Part shown: piece after piece, positions 9,372 to 18,217 of the stretch
How positions within the stretch are numbered: the first letter of the stretch is position 1
How the letters are laid out: each line of letters opens with the position of its first letter
DNA from: an uncultured Sphingomonas sp.
GTDB taxonomy: Bacteria; Pseudomonadota; Alphaproteobacteria; Sphingomonadales; Sphingomonadaceae
DNA length: 64,000 nt
NCBI RefSeq assembly: GCF_934560975.1
Contig: NZ_CAKTFO010000016.1
Coordinates: forward strand, 9,914-73,913
Direction: 5' to 3'
Notes under the pieces: model-generated
Database searches by the model: none
What the model saw: only the letters and a program-made list of their open reading frames with translations
Told to the model about the DNA's origin: nothing
Translations under genes and position numbers: made by a program

Positions 9372-10397
9372 TCAATCCAGGACATCGATTGTGCCCGATA
9401 CAGGCAGTCCGCGATCGCTGAAAGCGCTTATCGGGCGGGCAGTCCGCTGGCGAGCGGCATAGGCCTGCGCACAAAGCGTAGCCAGATGTTGCCATATGCC
9501 GGAGGATGCCATCGCCAGCGCCGCCGGGGCCAGGGCGATGCCAGCCAGAACGTCTACGCCATAATGCCCGCCGAACAGCGGTGTGGCGAGGATGGTCAGG
9601 CCGGCCCAGATCGGCGCGATCACGCGCAGCCACGGCACGTCGCGTTGCGCCCAGGCCAGAATGATGGGCAAGGCCGCATGGTAGCTGGGGAACGTGACGA
9701 TCCCCCACAGGTGGGTGAGGTCCAGCGTGCGCAGGCTTCCATCCCGCAGGCCGGCGATCATGTCGCGCTCCATCCAAGCCACCGATGGCCAGAGCAGCCT
9801 GTAGCCGGCCGGATCGAAGACATTGCCCATCGCGGGCGTCAGGCCCGAGATCAGGATGGTTGCAAAGCCGCTCATGATCGCAGCGGCGACCGCTGTTTCC
9901 AGCGGCTTCACGCGTCCCGTGCCGCTCAATGCCACGATGCAGACGATCATCTGAAGCGGCAGGCTGTGATAGGCGACTCCGCCGATCCAGACGGACGCCG
10001 GGGCATTGTCGGCGGCATCGAACACGGCCGGCCAATCGAAGCCAAGTTGCCGATCGATCCGCGCGAGGGCGCCATCCCAGACCATGCCCCCGCGTGCCGC
10101 CAGGGCGTAGGACAGGACAACGCCCAGGATGGTAAAGAGCGTCATCAGCAGAAACGCACTCGCCCCCGCATAGAGCCTGGGACGCCCGGTCGACCGGCCG
10201 ACGATCGAACCCGCGGCCAACAGCAGCACAGCGACGCCCGGCACGGCCAATCCGCCGAAGCGAAAGCCCAATCCGTAGCAGGCCAGAAGGCAGGCAGTCG
10301 CGACCGCCACGATCAGCGCCCACGATCCGGCATAGCTTCCCGTGGGCGTCCGTGACATCAAGGGCTCAACGCGGTTCTGCTGTGCCGGTGCCGTCAT
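9372..10397 (-). CDS. PAP2-superfamily membrane protein (Aur1/Ipt1-like)
   Basis: A roughly 341-residue multi-helix membrane protein of the PAP2/inositolphosphotransferase-like family. The phosphatase-type motifs are TFPSYHAALPIILAW in the middle and GGHYGVDVLAGIALAP near the C-terminus, the latter holding the catalytic His and Asp. At least six hydrophobic segments are apparent. Start is uncertain: ATG 10397 and ATG 10358 (MSRTPTGSY) are both plausible. It lies 124 bp upstream of crtW on the same strand, so co-transcription is possible. Sphingomonads make glycosphingolipids, so a role in lipid headgroup transfer or lipid phosphate hydrolysis is conceivable but unproven. Confidence 0.75.
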   Translation of the reverse strand: MTAPAQQNRVEPLMSRTPTGSYAGSWALIVAVATACLLACYGLGFRFGGLAVPGVAVLLLAAGSIVGRSTGRPRLYAGASAFLLMTLFTILGVVLSYALAARGGMVWDGALARIDRQLGFDWPAVFDAADNAPASVWIGGVAYHSLPLQMIVCIVALSGTGRVKPLETAVAAAIMSGFATILISGLTPAMGNVFDPAGYRLLWPSVAWMERDMIAGLRDGSLRTLDLTHLWGIVTFPSYHAALPIILAWAQRDVPWLRVIAPIWAGLTILATPLFGGHYGVDVLAGIALAPAALAMASSGIWQHLATLCAQAYAARQRTARPISAFSDRGLPVSGTIDVLD

Positions 10398-10628
10398 CTC
10401 GCAAATACCATGATTGCCTATCGCGTGGTGACAGCCGACATCAGCCAACTCGTTTGCAAGGCCCGGTCGCCCCGCTGCCACGGTCAGCCGCGCCCTGATG
10501 TCGGCCCTTCAGCGCCGTCAAAGCGCCGCTCGAACCGGACGCCGATTCATCCGGGTGCCGTCCGTTCCGTCGCCGGCCGACAGGCGAGGCTCGATCGCTG
10601 CCCGGCAGGATATACCGGGCAAGACCAA

Positions 10629-10668
10629 AGAAAAAGGGCGGCCCGATCGCTCGGAGCCGCCCCTTTGG
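10629..10668 (-). terminator. Rho-independent terminator of rplM-rpsI
   Basis: On the minus strand a GC-rich stem (GGGGCGGC pairing with GCCGCCC) is followed by TTTTTC. It lies about 20-60 bases past the rpsI stop, in the right orientation. It is the clearest intrinsic terminator in the window. Confidence 0.85.
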
Positions 10669-10688
10669 TCGCAAGATCTGCGAGGCGC

Positions 10689-11258
10689 TTAACGCTTCGA
10701 GAACTGGAAGCTGCGGCGGGCCTTCGCCTTGCCGTACTTCTTACGCTCCACCGCGCGGCTGTCGCGGGTCAGGAAACCGGCCAGCTTGACGGGTGCGCGC
10801 AGCACCGGCTCGTAGCGGGTCAGCGCCTGGGCGATGCCGTGCTTGACCGCGCCGGCCTGGCCCGAAAGGCCGCCGCCGGAAACGGTGGCGATCACGTCAT
10901 ACTGGCCCTCGCGCTCGGCGATGCCGAACGGCTGGTTGATGACGAGGCGCAGCGTCGGGCGGGCGAAGTAAACTTCCTGATCGCGACCGTTGATCGTGAT
11001 CTTGCCCGAACCCGGCTTCAACCACACGCGGGCGACGGCGTCCTTACGACGGCCGGTTGCATAAGCGCGGCCCTGCTTGTCGATCTGCTGTTCGCGCAGC
11101 GGCGTGGTCGGCAGGACCGGGACGTTGACGACCGGCGCTGCATCGTCGGCCGAGTCGACTGAAGCGGCGGGGGCAGCGGCAGTCGGCTGCGCGGCGGCGG
11201 GCGCCTGCTGGCCGGTGAGGTTCGCCAAGTCGGCGAGGGACTGACGGGTGTCGGACAT
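10689..11258 (-). CDS. rpsI: 30S ribosomal protein S9, with N-terminal extension
   Basis: A small-subunit ribosomal protein whose C-terminal tail reaches the P-site tRNA. The canonical S9 domain starts at about residue 60 ([19 protein letters not shown]) and ends with the basic tail [19 protein letters not shown]. At 189 residues it is longer than the usual ~130. The first ~55 residues are an Ala/Pro-rich, probably disordered extension. Its ATG shares one base with the rplM stop (TAATG), showing translational coupling in the standard rplM-rpsI order. Confidence 0.97.
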   Translation of the reverse strand: MSDTRQSLADLANLTGQQAPAAAQPTAAAPAASVDSADDAAPVVNVPVLPTTPLREQQIDKQGRAYATGRRKDAVARVWLKPGSGKITINGRDQEVYFARPTLRLVINQPFGIAEREGQYDVIATVSGGGLSGQAGAVKHGIAQALTRYEPVLRAPVKLAGFLTRDSRAVERKKYGKAKARRSFQFSKR

Positions 11259-11737
11259 TATGCGCCCACCTTGTTCTTGCGGTTCAGCGACGCAACGTCG
11301 AGAACCTCGGGATTCTGCGCGCCATGGTCATGCTCAGCGCCGTTGAAGATGCGCAGGTTGCGCATCTGCTGGCGGCCTAGCGGACCGCGCGGGATCATGC
11401 GCTCCACGGCCTTTTCCAGCACGCGCTCCGGGAAGCGCCCGTCGAGCACCTTGCCCGCGGTGATGCCCTTGATGCCGCCCGGATAGCCGGTGTGCTTGTA
11501 ATAGACCTTCTGGTCCAGCTTCTTGCCCGTGAAGCGGACCTTGTCCGCGTTGATCACGATGACATTGTCGCCGCAATCGATGTGCGGCGTGAAGCTCGGC
11601 TTGTGCTTGCCGCGCAGGATGTTGGCGATGATCGAGGCAACACGGCCGACGACCAGCCCCTCGGCATCGATCAGATGCCACTTCTTCTCGACCGTAGACG
11701 GCGTCGCCGACTTGGTCTGCTTTGACAGCGTCCGCAT
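11258..11737 (-). CDS. rplM: 50S ribosomal protein L13
   Basis: Primary-binding large-subunit protein of 159 residues. Family landmarks include [39 protein letters not shown] and [15 protein letters not shown] placed the start at [10 protein letters not shown] (ATG 11737), preceded by AAGGG about 8 nt upstream. The frame continues upstream without further homology. It forms an operon with rpsI. A promoter and a leader hairpin lie upstream at 11826-11854 and 11793-11814. Confidence 0.97.
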   Translation of the reverse strand: MRTLSKQTKSATPSTVEKKWHLIDAEGLVVGRVASIIANILRGKHKPSFTPHIDCGDNVIVINADKVRFTGKKLDQKVYYKHTGYPGGIKGITAGKVLDGRFPERVLEKAVERMIPRGPLGRQQMRNLRIFNGAEHDHGAQNPEVLDVASLNRKNKVGA

Positions 11738-11792
11738 GGACTTGACCCTTGATCTGGAGGGCAGCCACGTGCGGCCGGCCCGAAAACAATCA

Positions 11793-11814
11793 CGCCGCCC
11801 CAAGCGGGACGGCG
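11793..11814 (-). promoter_or_regulatory. Hairpin in the rplM leader RNA
   Basis: On the minus strand CGCCGTCCC pairs with GGGCGGCG around a five-base loop and is followed by TGATTGTTTTC. It lies at the start of the predicted leader, about 55 nt before the rplM ATG. It could be an attenuator or a ribosomal-protein binding site. The short U-run makes termination possible but not certain. Confidence 0.45.
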
Positions 11815-11825
11815 CTGACCGCCGC

Positions 11826-11854
11826 CAGATGCGAGTTGAGGGGCGGAAAGTCAA
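11826..11854 (-). promoter_or_regulatory. Probable sigma-70 promoter of rplM-rpsI
   Basis: Read on the minus strand: -35 TTGACT, 17-base spacer, -10 CATCTG. The -35 is close to consensus and the spacing is ideal; the -10 is weak. The predicted start lies about 80 nt before rplM. Confidence 0.5.
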
Positions 11855-11952
11855 GAAAAACCGCCGGAAACGCGTGTGGTACCTGGATACCGCATGGTTC
11901 CTGGGCGGATTGGGGTTGTCGCGGGCGGTGCGAGGGGGTCTAACCCGCAACC

Positions 11953-12867
11953 ATGCACCTCTACCTTCCGATCGCCGGCCTGCCGGTCAACGTGCTGGTG
12001 ATCGTGCTGCTGGGCGGCGCGGTGGGCGTGCTGTCGGGCATGTTCGGCGTGGGTGGCGGCTTTCTGACCACGCCGCTGCTGATCTTCTACGGCGTGCCGC
12101 CGGCGGTGGCGGTGGCATCCTCCGCCACGCAGATCACGGGATCGAGCGTGTCGGGCGTGATCGCGCACAGCCGCCGGCAAGGCGTCGACTTCCGCATGGG
12201 CGGGGTGCTGGTGGCCGGCGGCGCGATGGGCGCGGTGGCGGGCGGCGTCGTGTTTCGGCTGCTGCAAAAGACCGGGCAGATCGATACGGTGGTGGCGCTG
12301 CTATATGTGGCTTTGCTCGGCTGGATCGGCACCACCATGCTGCGCGAATCGGTGCGCGCCTATTTCGCGCGACGCCAGGGCGGGAAGCCGGACAGCCGGC
12401 TGGGCCGCCGCCCGAAATGGATCGCCGCTTTGCCCTTCCGCTGGCGCTTCTACGGCGCTGGCCTGTACCTGTCCCCGCTTGCGCCGTTGCTGCTGGGCTT
12501 CGTGTCGGGCCTGCTGACCGTGCTGATGGGAGTGAGCGGCGGGTTCATCCTGGTGCCTGTCATGATCTACCTGTTCGGGGTGTCGTCACGCGTGGTGGTG
12601 GGCACGTCCCTGTTCCAGGGGCTGTTCGTCACTGCGGCGACAACCATGGTCCATGCCCTCACCACCCATGCGGTGGACCTGGTGCTGGCGGCCTTGCTGC
12701 TGGTGGGATCGGTCACCGGCGCGCAGATCGGGTCGCGGATGGTGCAAAAGGTTCAGCCCGAAATTGCCCGCATGTTCCTGGCGGTGATCGTGCTGTTCGT
12801 GGCGTTCCGCATGGGCATCGGCCTGACCTGGCGACCGGAAGCGATCTACACGGTACAGCCGCGATGA
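11953..12867 (+). CDS. TauE/SafE family sulfite/anion exporter
   Basis: A 304-residue inner-membrane protein of the TauE/SafE (DUF81) family. It has the duplicated architecture of the family: [21 protein letters not shown] in the first half and [21 protein letters not shown] in the second, each followed by several helices. Its stop overlaps the next start (ATGA), linking it to a TIGR02186 protein; this pairing recurs in alphaproteobacteria. Export of sulfite or a related sulfur anion is the family role, while the exact substrate here is inference. Confidence 0.88.
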   Translation: MHLYLPIAGLPVNVLVIVLLGGAVGVLSGMFGVGGGFLTTPLLIFYGVPPAVAVASSATQITGSSVSGVIAHSRRQGVDFRMGGVLVAGGAMGAVAGGVVFRLLQKTGQIDTVVALLYVALLGWIGTTMLRESVRAYFARRQGGKPDSRLGRRPKWIAALPFRWRFYGAGLYLSPLAPLLLGFVSGLLTVLMGVSGGFILVPVMIYLFGVSSRVVVGTSLFQGLFVTAATTMVHALTTHAVDLVLAALLLVGSVTGAQIGSRMVQKVQPEIARMFLAVIVLFVAFRMGIGLTWRPEAIYTVQPR

Positions 12868-13619
12868 GGGCGCTGCTGCTCGGCCTGTTCGCCCCCCTTC
12901 TGCTGGGGGCCGCGCAGCCGCGGCTGGTGACCGACGTGTCGGAAACCACGATCGAGATCGCCTACAGCTTCACCGGCGCGGAACTGCTGCTGTTCGGCGC
13001 GATCCTCTACCCGCCGCGCCACAAGCCGCGTCCGGGCACGGAAGTGGTGGTGGTGGTGAAGGGTCCGCCCGAAACGGTGGTGCTGCGCGAAAAGGCGAAG
13101 GTCGGCGGCATCTGGATCAACCATGCCACCGCGCGCTTCCGCGATGCCCCGACCTTCTACTCGGTCGCCAGCAGCCGGCCGGTGGACGCATTCGTGCCTT
13201 TCCCGGTGGCGTGGCGCCATGGTCTGGGCGTGGCCAACCTGCCGTTGCACCAGGAAGGGAGCAGCGACCTGGCCGAGCGGCAGCGTTTCCGCGAAGGCTT
13301 TCTGAATCTCAAGCTCGACAGCCAGCTCTACAGCGAGCATCCGGACGCCGTGTCGATCCGCGAGGACGTGCTGTACCGCGCCCTGATCCCCCTGCCCCCG
13401 CGCGTGCCCACCGGGCGATTCACCGCGGAGACCTTTCTGGTCCGCAACGGCCAGGTGATCGCAGCGGCAACGCGCCACATCGTGATCGACAAGACCGGGT
13501 TGGAGCGACTAGTCGCCGGCGCGGCCGTGCGCCGCCCCTTCCTGTACGGCGCGCTGGCCGTCACCTTGTCGCTGCTGCTGGGGCTGGCCGCCGCCTTGCT
13601 GTTCGGGCGGCGCCGCTAG
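12864..13619 (+). CDS. TIGR02186 family membrane-anchored protein
   Basis: A 251-residue protein with a signal peptide ([19 protein letters not shown]), a long periplasmic domain and one C-terminal transmembrane helix ending in the basic tail FGRRR. The domain starts VTDVSETTIEIAYSFTGAELLLFGAI, which matches the uncharacterised TIGR02186 family. Start overlaps the exporter stop by 4 nt, so both proteins are likely made in concert. Function is unknown; partnership with the TauE-type exporter in sulfur anion handling is inferred from this linkage only. Confidence 0.8.
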   Translation: MRALLLGLFAPLLLGAAQPRLVTDVSETTIEIAYSFTGAELLLFGAILYPPRHKPRPGTEVVVVVKGPPETVVLREKAKVGGIWINHATARFRDAPTFYSVASSRPVDAFVPFPVAWRHGLGVANLPLHQEGSSDLAERQRFREGFLNLKLDSQLYSEHPDAVSIREDVLYRALIPLPPRVPTGRFTAETFLVRNGQVIAAATRHIVIDKTGLERLVAGAAVRRPFLYGALAVTLSLLLGLAAALLFGRRR

Positions 13620-13666
13620 GCCGCACGGTCAGCAGTTCGTTAACCCTGGCCCGCTATGCTGCGGCC

Positions 13667-15280
13667 ATGGGGATGCATGAACGCTTCGTCTCGGCCATCA
13701 CCGCCGGTGACGCGATGGAACTGGGCCGACTGGTCGCGATCGGAGGCCATGCCGCCGAGATCACGGTCGACGTCCGGATGCTGCAACTGGTGCGCGGGAG
13801 CGGCGGCGGATCGATCGGCAGCCACGTCAAGCTGCGGCTCGGCCGACGCTGGGTGGTCGGCCAGATCCGCACGCTCCGGCTGTCCGAGGCGGATGGCGAC
13901 CTGGTGGTCGGCACGCTCGAATTCTGTGGCGAAGGCGACGATGTCGAGGGCGAGTTGCGCAACTTCCGGCGCGGCGTCACCCGCCTGCCGCTGCCCGGCT
14001 GCGCCCTGCATGGCGTGTCGGCGGACGAACTGTCCCGAATCTTCGCGCCGGACGGACGGCCTTATGTCGAGATCGGCGACATCGCCGGCGCCGAAACGCA
14101 GCGCGCGTGCCTGACGATCGATCCGCTGCTCGGCCGCCATTTCGCCGTGCTGGGTTCGACCGGCACCGGCAAGTCGAGCGCGACCGCGCTGATCCTGCAC
14201 CGCATCCGCGACGCCGCGCCGCGCGGCCATGTGGTGATGATCGACCCGCATGGCGAATATGCCGCCTCGTTCAGCGATTCGGGCGCGATCTTTGACGCAG
14301 CCAACCTGGCCACGCCCTATTGGATGATGAACCTGGACGAACATGCGGAGGTGCTGCTCACCTCCAGCGGGAACGAGCGCCAGGTCGATCGCGATGTGCT
14401 GGCCCGGGTGCTGCTGGCCGCACGCGCCAAACATCGCGCGGCTGATGGCATGACGCGCATGACCGCCGACACGCCGACACCCTATCTGCTGTCGGACTTC
14501 GGCGCGATCCTGCAACAGGAAATGGGCCGGCTCGACAAGGGCGGCGTGGGGGCCGCGCCCTATCTGCGGATCAAGGCGCGGATGGACGAGGTCAAGGCAG
14601 ACCCGCGCTATGCCTTCATGTTCTCGGGCATGCTGGTCGGGGATACGATGGCGGACGTGCTGCAACGGCTGCTGCGGCTGGACAAGGACGGCACGCCGAT
14701 CGCGATCGTCGACCTGTCGGGGATGCCGTCGGAGATTACCGGCGTGATCGTGGCCCTGCTCGGCCGCCTGATCTTCGACCACGCAATGTGGTCGCGCGGG
14801 CTGGATCAGCGCCCGGTGCTGCTGGTATGCGAGGAGGCCCATCGCTACATCCCGGCGGAAGGGCCCGGGCCTGCCCGCGCCGTGCTGGAACGGATCGCCA
14901 AGGAAGGCCGCAAATATGGCGTGGCCCTTGGCCTGGTGACGCAACGCCCGTCCGATCTCGCGCCGGGCGTGCTGTCGCAATGCGGCACGATCGTCGCCAT
15001 GCGGCTGAACAACGACCGCGATCAGGCGCATGTCCGCGCCGCCATGCCGGAAGGATCGGGCGGACTGGCCGATGCGATCCCCGCGCTCCGCAACCGCGAG
15101 GCGGTGATCGTGGGCGAAGGCGCCCCGCTGCCCATCCGCGTGTGCTTCGACCCGCTGGATGCGGACCGCCTGCCGGCCTCCTACGACCCCGTCTTCTCGC
15201 AGGCCTGGGCGGCGGACGGCAGGGACGAACGGCTGCGTACCGAGCGTGCCGTCCACCGCTGGCGGACTCAGGGGCGATAG
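13667..15280 (+). CDS. HerA/VirB4-like P-loop ATPase
   Basis: A 537-residue ATPase. An N-terminal beta-rich HAS-barrel-like region (residues 1-100) precedes a RecA-like core with Walker A GSTGTGKSS near residue 165, then MIDPHGEYAASF. Walker B is VLLVCEEAHRYIP, with an arginine-rich GLVTQRPSDLAPGVLSQC downstream. This is the HerA translocase pattern. No NurA-type nuclease, Sir2 or other defence partner is adjacent; it sits between TIGR02186 and rpiA. The start is uncertain between ATG 13667 and 13673, with a poor RBS for either. Role in DNA processing or translocation is inferred from family only. Confidence 0.8.
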   Translation: MGMHERFVSAITAGDAMELGRLVAIGGHAAEITVDVRMLQLVRGSGGGSIGSHVKLRLGRRWVVGQIRTLRLSEADGDLVVGTLEFCGEGDDVEGELRNFRRGVTRLPLPGCALHGVSADELSRIFAPDGRPYVEIGDIAGAETQRACLTIDPLLGRHFAVLGSTGTGKSSATALILHRIRDAAPRGHVVMIDPHGEYAASFSDSGAIFDAANLATPYWMMNLDEHAEVLLTSSGNERQVDRDVLARVLLAARAKHRAADGMTRMTADTPTPYLLSDFGAILQQEMGRLDKGGVGAAPYLRIKARMDEVKADPRYAFMFSGMLVGDTMADVLQRLLRLDKDGTPIAIVDLSGMPSEITGVIVALLGRLIFDHAMWSRGLDQRPVLLVCEEAHRYIPAEGPGPARAVLERIAKEGRKYGVALGLVTQRPSDLAPGVLSQCGTIVAMRLNNDRDQAHVRAAMPEGSGGLADAIPALRNREAVIVGEGAPLPIRVCFDPLDADRLPASYDPVFSQAWAADGRDERLRTERAVHRWRTQGR

Positions 15281-15346
15281 TGCCGCTATCGGCGTGCCAG
15301 CCCAAACGGGATTGAGTTTGCGCGGCGGCGGGGGCAATCCCCGCGC

Positions 15347-16033
15347 ATGTCGCAGAATGAAGACAAACGCCTTGCCGCCCTTGCCGCCGCCGATGAGGTC
15401 AGGGACGGGATGCTGGTCGGCCTAGGCACGGGATCGACCGCGGCCTTTCTGATCGACGAGCTGGCGCGTCGCGCGCGCGACGGCCTCCGCATCGAGGCGG
15501 TCGCCACCTCGCTCGCCAGCGACGCGCAGGCAAAGGCCGGCGGCTTGACCGTGCGGCCGTTCGAGGATGTGGCGGCGATCGACCTTTGCATCGACGGCGC
15601 GGACGAGATCGATGGCGCCTGCCGCGCGATCAAGGGCGCGGGCGCGGCGATGGTGCGCGAAAAGATCGTCGCCACCGCCGCCACCCGCATGGTGGTGATC
15701 GCTGATGGCTGCAAGAAGGTCGCCCAACTCGGCGCGGCCCCGGTGCCGGTCGAGGTGCTGCCCTTCGGCCGCGCCTTTGTCGCGCGCGCTCTGGCGGAAC
15801 TGGGGGGCAAGTCCACGCTGCGTCCGCGTGGCGACGCGCCCTACCTGACCGATCAGGGCAATCTGATCCTCGACACGCATTTCGGCCTGATCGCCGATCC
15901 CGCCACCTTGGCGCGGCACCTGTCGCTGGTGCCGGGCGTGGTGGGGCATGGCCTGTTCATCGACGAGGTGGACGCCCTCTACCTGGCCGAAGGCGGAACG
16001 GTCACGCGGATCGAACGCTCCGCCGCGATTTGA
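15347..16033 (+). CDS. rpiA: Ribose-5-phosphate isomerase A
   Basis: Interconverts ribose-5-phosphate and ribulose-5-phosphate in the non-oxidative pentose-phosphate pathway. The 228 residues show GLGTGSTAAFLIDELA near the N-terminus, the active-site stretch DLCIDGADEIDGACRAIKGAGAA, and the C-terminal VPGVVGHGLFIDEVDALY. Length fits the family. It heads the pentose-phosphate block that continues with tkt, tal-pgi, gnd and zwf on the same strand. Confidence 0.95.
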   Translation: MSQNEDKRLAALAAADEVRDGMLVGLGTGSTAAFLIDELARRARDGLRIEAVATSLASDAQAKAGGLTVRPFEDVAAIDLCIDGADEIDGACRAIKGAGAAMVREKIVATAATRMVVIADGCKKVAQLGAAPVPVEVLPFGRAFVARALAELGGKSTLRPRGDAPYLTDQGNLILDTHFGLIADPATLARHLSLVPGVVGHGLFIDEVDALYLAEGGTVTRIERSAAI

Positions 16034-16146
16034 AACCTGCCCGTAACGAAAGGATCGGAAGCACGGTGCCAACCGTTGCGCGTCTGTCCTGTTCAGGTTT
16101 ATCCGCCACCCGAACCTGCCGCTGACACTTCCAGGGAAGGAAACCC

Positions 16147-18213
16147 ATGTCGACCCAGCCTGCTTCCTCCACTTTTCATGAGGACGGCTCGCCCGACCGG
16201 CTGGCGATCGATACGATCCGCACGCTGTCCATGGACGCGGTGCAGAAGGCCAATTCGGGGCATCCCGGCACCCCGATGGCGCTTGCCCCGGTGGCGCATA
16301 CGATCTGGACCAAGTTCCTGCGCTACGATCCGGCCGCCCCGGACTGGCCCAACCGCGACCGCTTCGTCCTGTCCGTCGGCCATGCCTCCATGCTGCTCTA
16401 TTCGGTGCTGCACCTGGCCGGCGTCGACGAGATCGACGAACATGGCAACAAGTCCGGCCGCAAGGCGGTGACGCTGGAGGATATCGAGAACTTCCGCCAG
16501 CTCGATTCCAAGACGCCGGGCCATCCCGAATATCGCTACACCACCGGGGTCGAGACCACGACCGGCCCGCTGGGTGCCGGCTGCGGCAATTCGGTCGGCA
16601 TGGCGGTGGCCGAACGCTGGCTGGCCGAACGGTTCAACCGCGACGGTTTCCAGCTGTTCGACCATGACGTCTATGTGCTGTGCGGCGATGGCGACATGAT
16701 GGAGGGCGTGTCGGCGGAAGCGGCATCGACCGCCGGCCACCTGAAGCTGTCCAACCTGTGCTGGATCTACGACTCCAACCACATCTCGATCGAGGGTTCG
16801 ACCGAGCTCGCTTTCTCCGAAGACGTCGGCAAGCGTTTCGAGGCCTATGGCTGGAACGTGATCCATGTCGATGACGCCAACGATACCGAGGCGTTCGGCA
16901 AGGCGCTCGACACGTTCAAGGCCACGGACGACCGTCCGACCTTCATCGTCGTCCACTCCGTAATCGGCTGGGGTAGCCCCAAGGCCGGCAGCGAAAAGGC
17001 GCATGGCGAGCCGCTGGGCGCCGACGCGATCAAGGCCACCAAGCAGGCCTATGGCTGGCCTGACAAGGACTTCTACGTGCCCGATGGCGTGGCCGAACGC
17101 TTCCAGGGGGCGATGACCGCGCGCGGCGGAAAGCTGCGCGAGGAATGGGACGCCAGCTTCGCCCAATATCGCGAAAGCCATCCCGATCTAGCAGCCGAGC
17201 TGGACCTGATGCGCCAGGGCAAGCTGCCGGACAATTGGGATGCCGACCTGCCGACCTTCGACACGGACGCGAAGGGCATCGCCAGCCGCGATTCGGGCGG
17301 CAAGGTGCTGAACGCGCTGGCCCAGACCGTGCCGTGGCTGGTCGGCGGCGCGGCCGATCTGTCGCCCTCCACCAAGACCGACCTCAAGAATTTCGGATCG
17401 TTCGAAGCCGGTAGCTATGGCGGCCGGACGATGCATTTCGGCGTGCGCGAACATGCCATGGGCGCGATCGTCAACGGCATGGCGCTGAGCTACCTGCGTT
17501 CGTTCAGCGCGACTTTCCTGGTGTTCGCCGACTATATGCGCCCGCCGATCCGGCTGGCCTCGATCATGGAGCTGCCGGCGACCTTCATCTTCACGCACGA
17601 TTCGATCGGCGTGGGCGAGGACGGGCCGACCCACCAGCCGATCGAGCATCTGGCCAGCCTGCGCTGCATCCCCGGCCTCGACACGATCCGCCCGGGCGAC
17701 GCCAACGAAACGCGCGAGGCGTGGAAGGCCGCGATGCTGAAGACGTCCAGTCCGACGGTCCTCGTCTTCTCGCGCCAGGCGTTGCCGACGCTGGACCGCA
17801 CCAAATATGCCCCGGCCGAAGGGCTGCACAAGGGCGCCTATGTGCTGGCCAGCGCCGACGAGCCGGAGGTGATCCTGATCGGCACCGGCTCCGAAGTCGG
17901 GCTGGTGGTCGCGGCGTATGAAAAGCTGACCGAAAGCGGCGTCAAGGCACGCGTGGTGTCGATGCCGAGCTGGTATTTGTTCGAGCAGCAGGACGACACC
18001 TACAAGGATTCGGTCTTCACCCCCGGCGTCGAGGCGCGGATCGCGGTGGAGCAGGCGGGCTCGATCGGCTGGGACCGCTATATCGGCGCCAGGGGCCGCA
18101 CCGTCACCATGCCGACCTTCGGCGCATCCGCCCCGATCGCCAAGCTCCAGGACAAATACGGCTTCACCGTCGACAATGTGGTGAAGATCGCCAACGAATT
18201 GCTCGGGAAGTAA
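16147..18213 (+). CDS. tkt: Transketolase
   Basis: Thiamine-diphosphate enzyme moving two-carbon units between pentose and hexose/triose phosphates. The 688-residue protein begins the conserved core with DTIRTLSMDAVQKANSGHPG. It shows the ThDP/Mg site GDGDMMEGVSAEA, the C-terminal FAGFS-type pyrimidine region (FLVFADYMRPPIRLASIM) and THDSIGVGEDGPTHQPIEH. The RBS AGGGAAGGAAA precedes the ATG. A 113-bp leader separates it from rpiA and contains an AACCTG inverted repeat. It is followed at 4 nt by tal-pgi. Confidence 0.96.
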   Translation: MSTQPASSTFHEDGSPDRLAIDTIRTLSMDAVQKANSGHPGTPMALAPVAHTIWTKFLRYDPAAPDWPNRDRFVLSVGHASMLLYSVLHLAGVDEIDEHGNKSGRKAVTLEDIENFRQLDSKTPGHPEYRYTTGVETTTGPLGAGCGNSVGMAVAERWLAERFNRDGFQLFDHDVYVLCGDGDMMEGVSAEAASTAGHLKLSNLCWIYDSNHISIEGSTELAFSEDVGKRFEAYGWNVIHVDDANDTEAFGKALDTFKATDDRPTFIVVHSVIGWGSPKAGSEKAHGEPLGADAIKATKQAYGWPDKDFYVPDGVAERFQGAMTARGGKLREEWDASFAQYRESHPDLAAELDLMRQGKLPDNWDADLPTFDTDAKGIASRDSGGKVLNALAQTVPWLVGGAADLSPSTKTDLKNFGSFEAGSYGGRTMHFGVREHAMGAIVNGMALSYLRSFSATFLVFADYMRPPIRLASIMELPATFIFTHDSIGVGEDGPTHQPIEHLASLRCIPGLDTIRPGDANETREAWKAAMLKTSSPTVLVFSRQALPTLDRTKYAPAEGLHKGAYVLASADEPEVILIGTGSEVGLVVAAYEKLTESGVKARVVSMPSWYLFEQQDDTYKDSVFTPGVEARIAVEQAGSIGWDRYIGARGRTVTMPTFGASAPIAKLQDKYGFTVDNVVKIANELLGK

Positions 18214-18217
18214 ACAC

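Noticed and set aside
13667..15280. HerA-type ATPase as a phage-defence system
   Set aside because: No nuclease, Sir2 or DUF4297-like partner nearby and a metabolic neighbourhood.
16094..16118. CAGGTT/AACCTG inverted repeat in the tkt leader as an operator
   Set aside because: Only six bases per arm with a 13-base loop; such repeats occur often by chance in GC-rich DNA.
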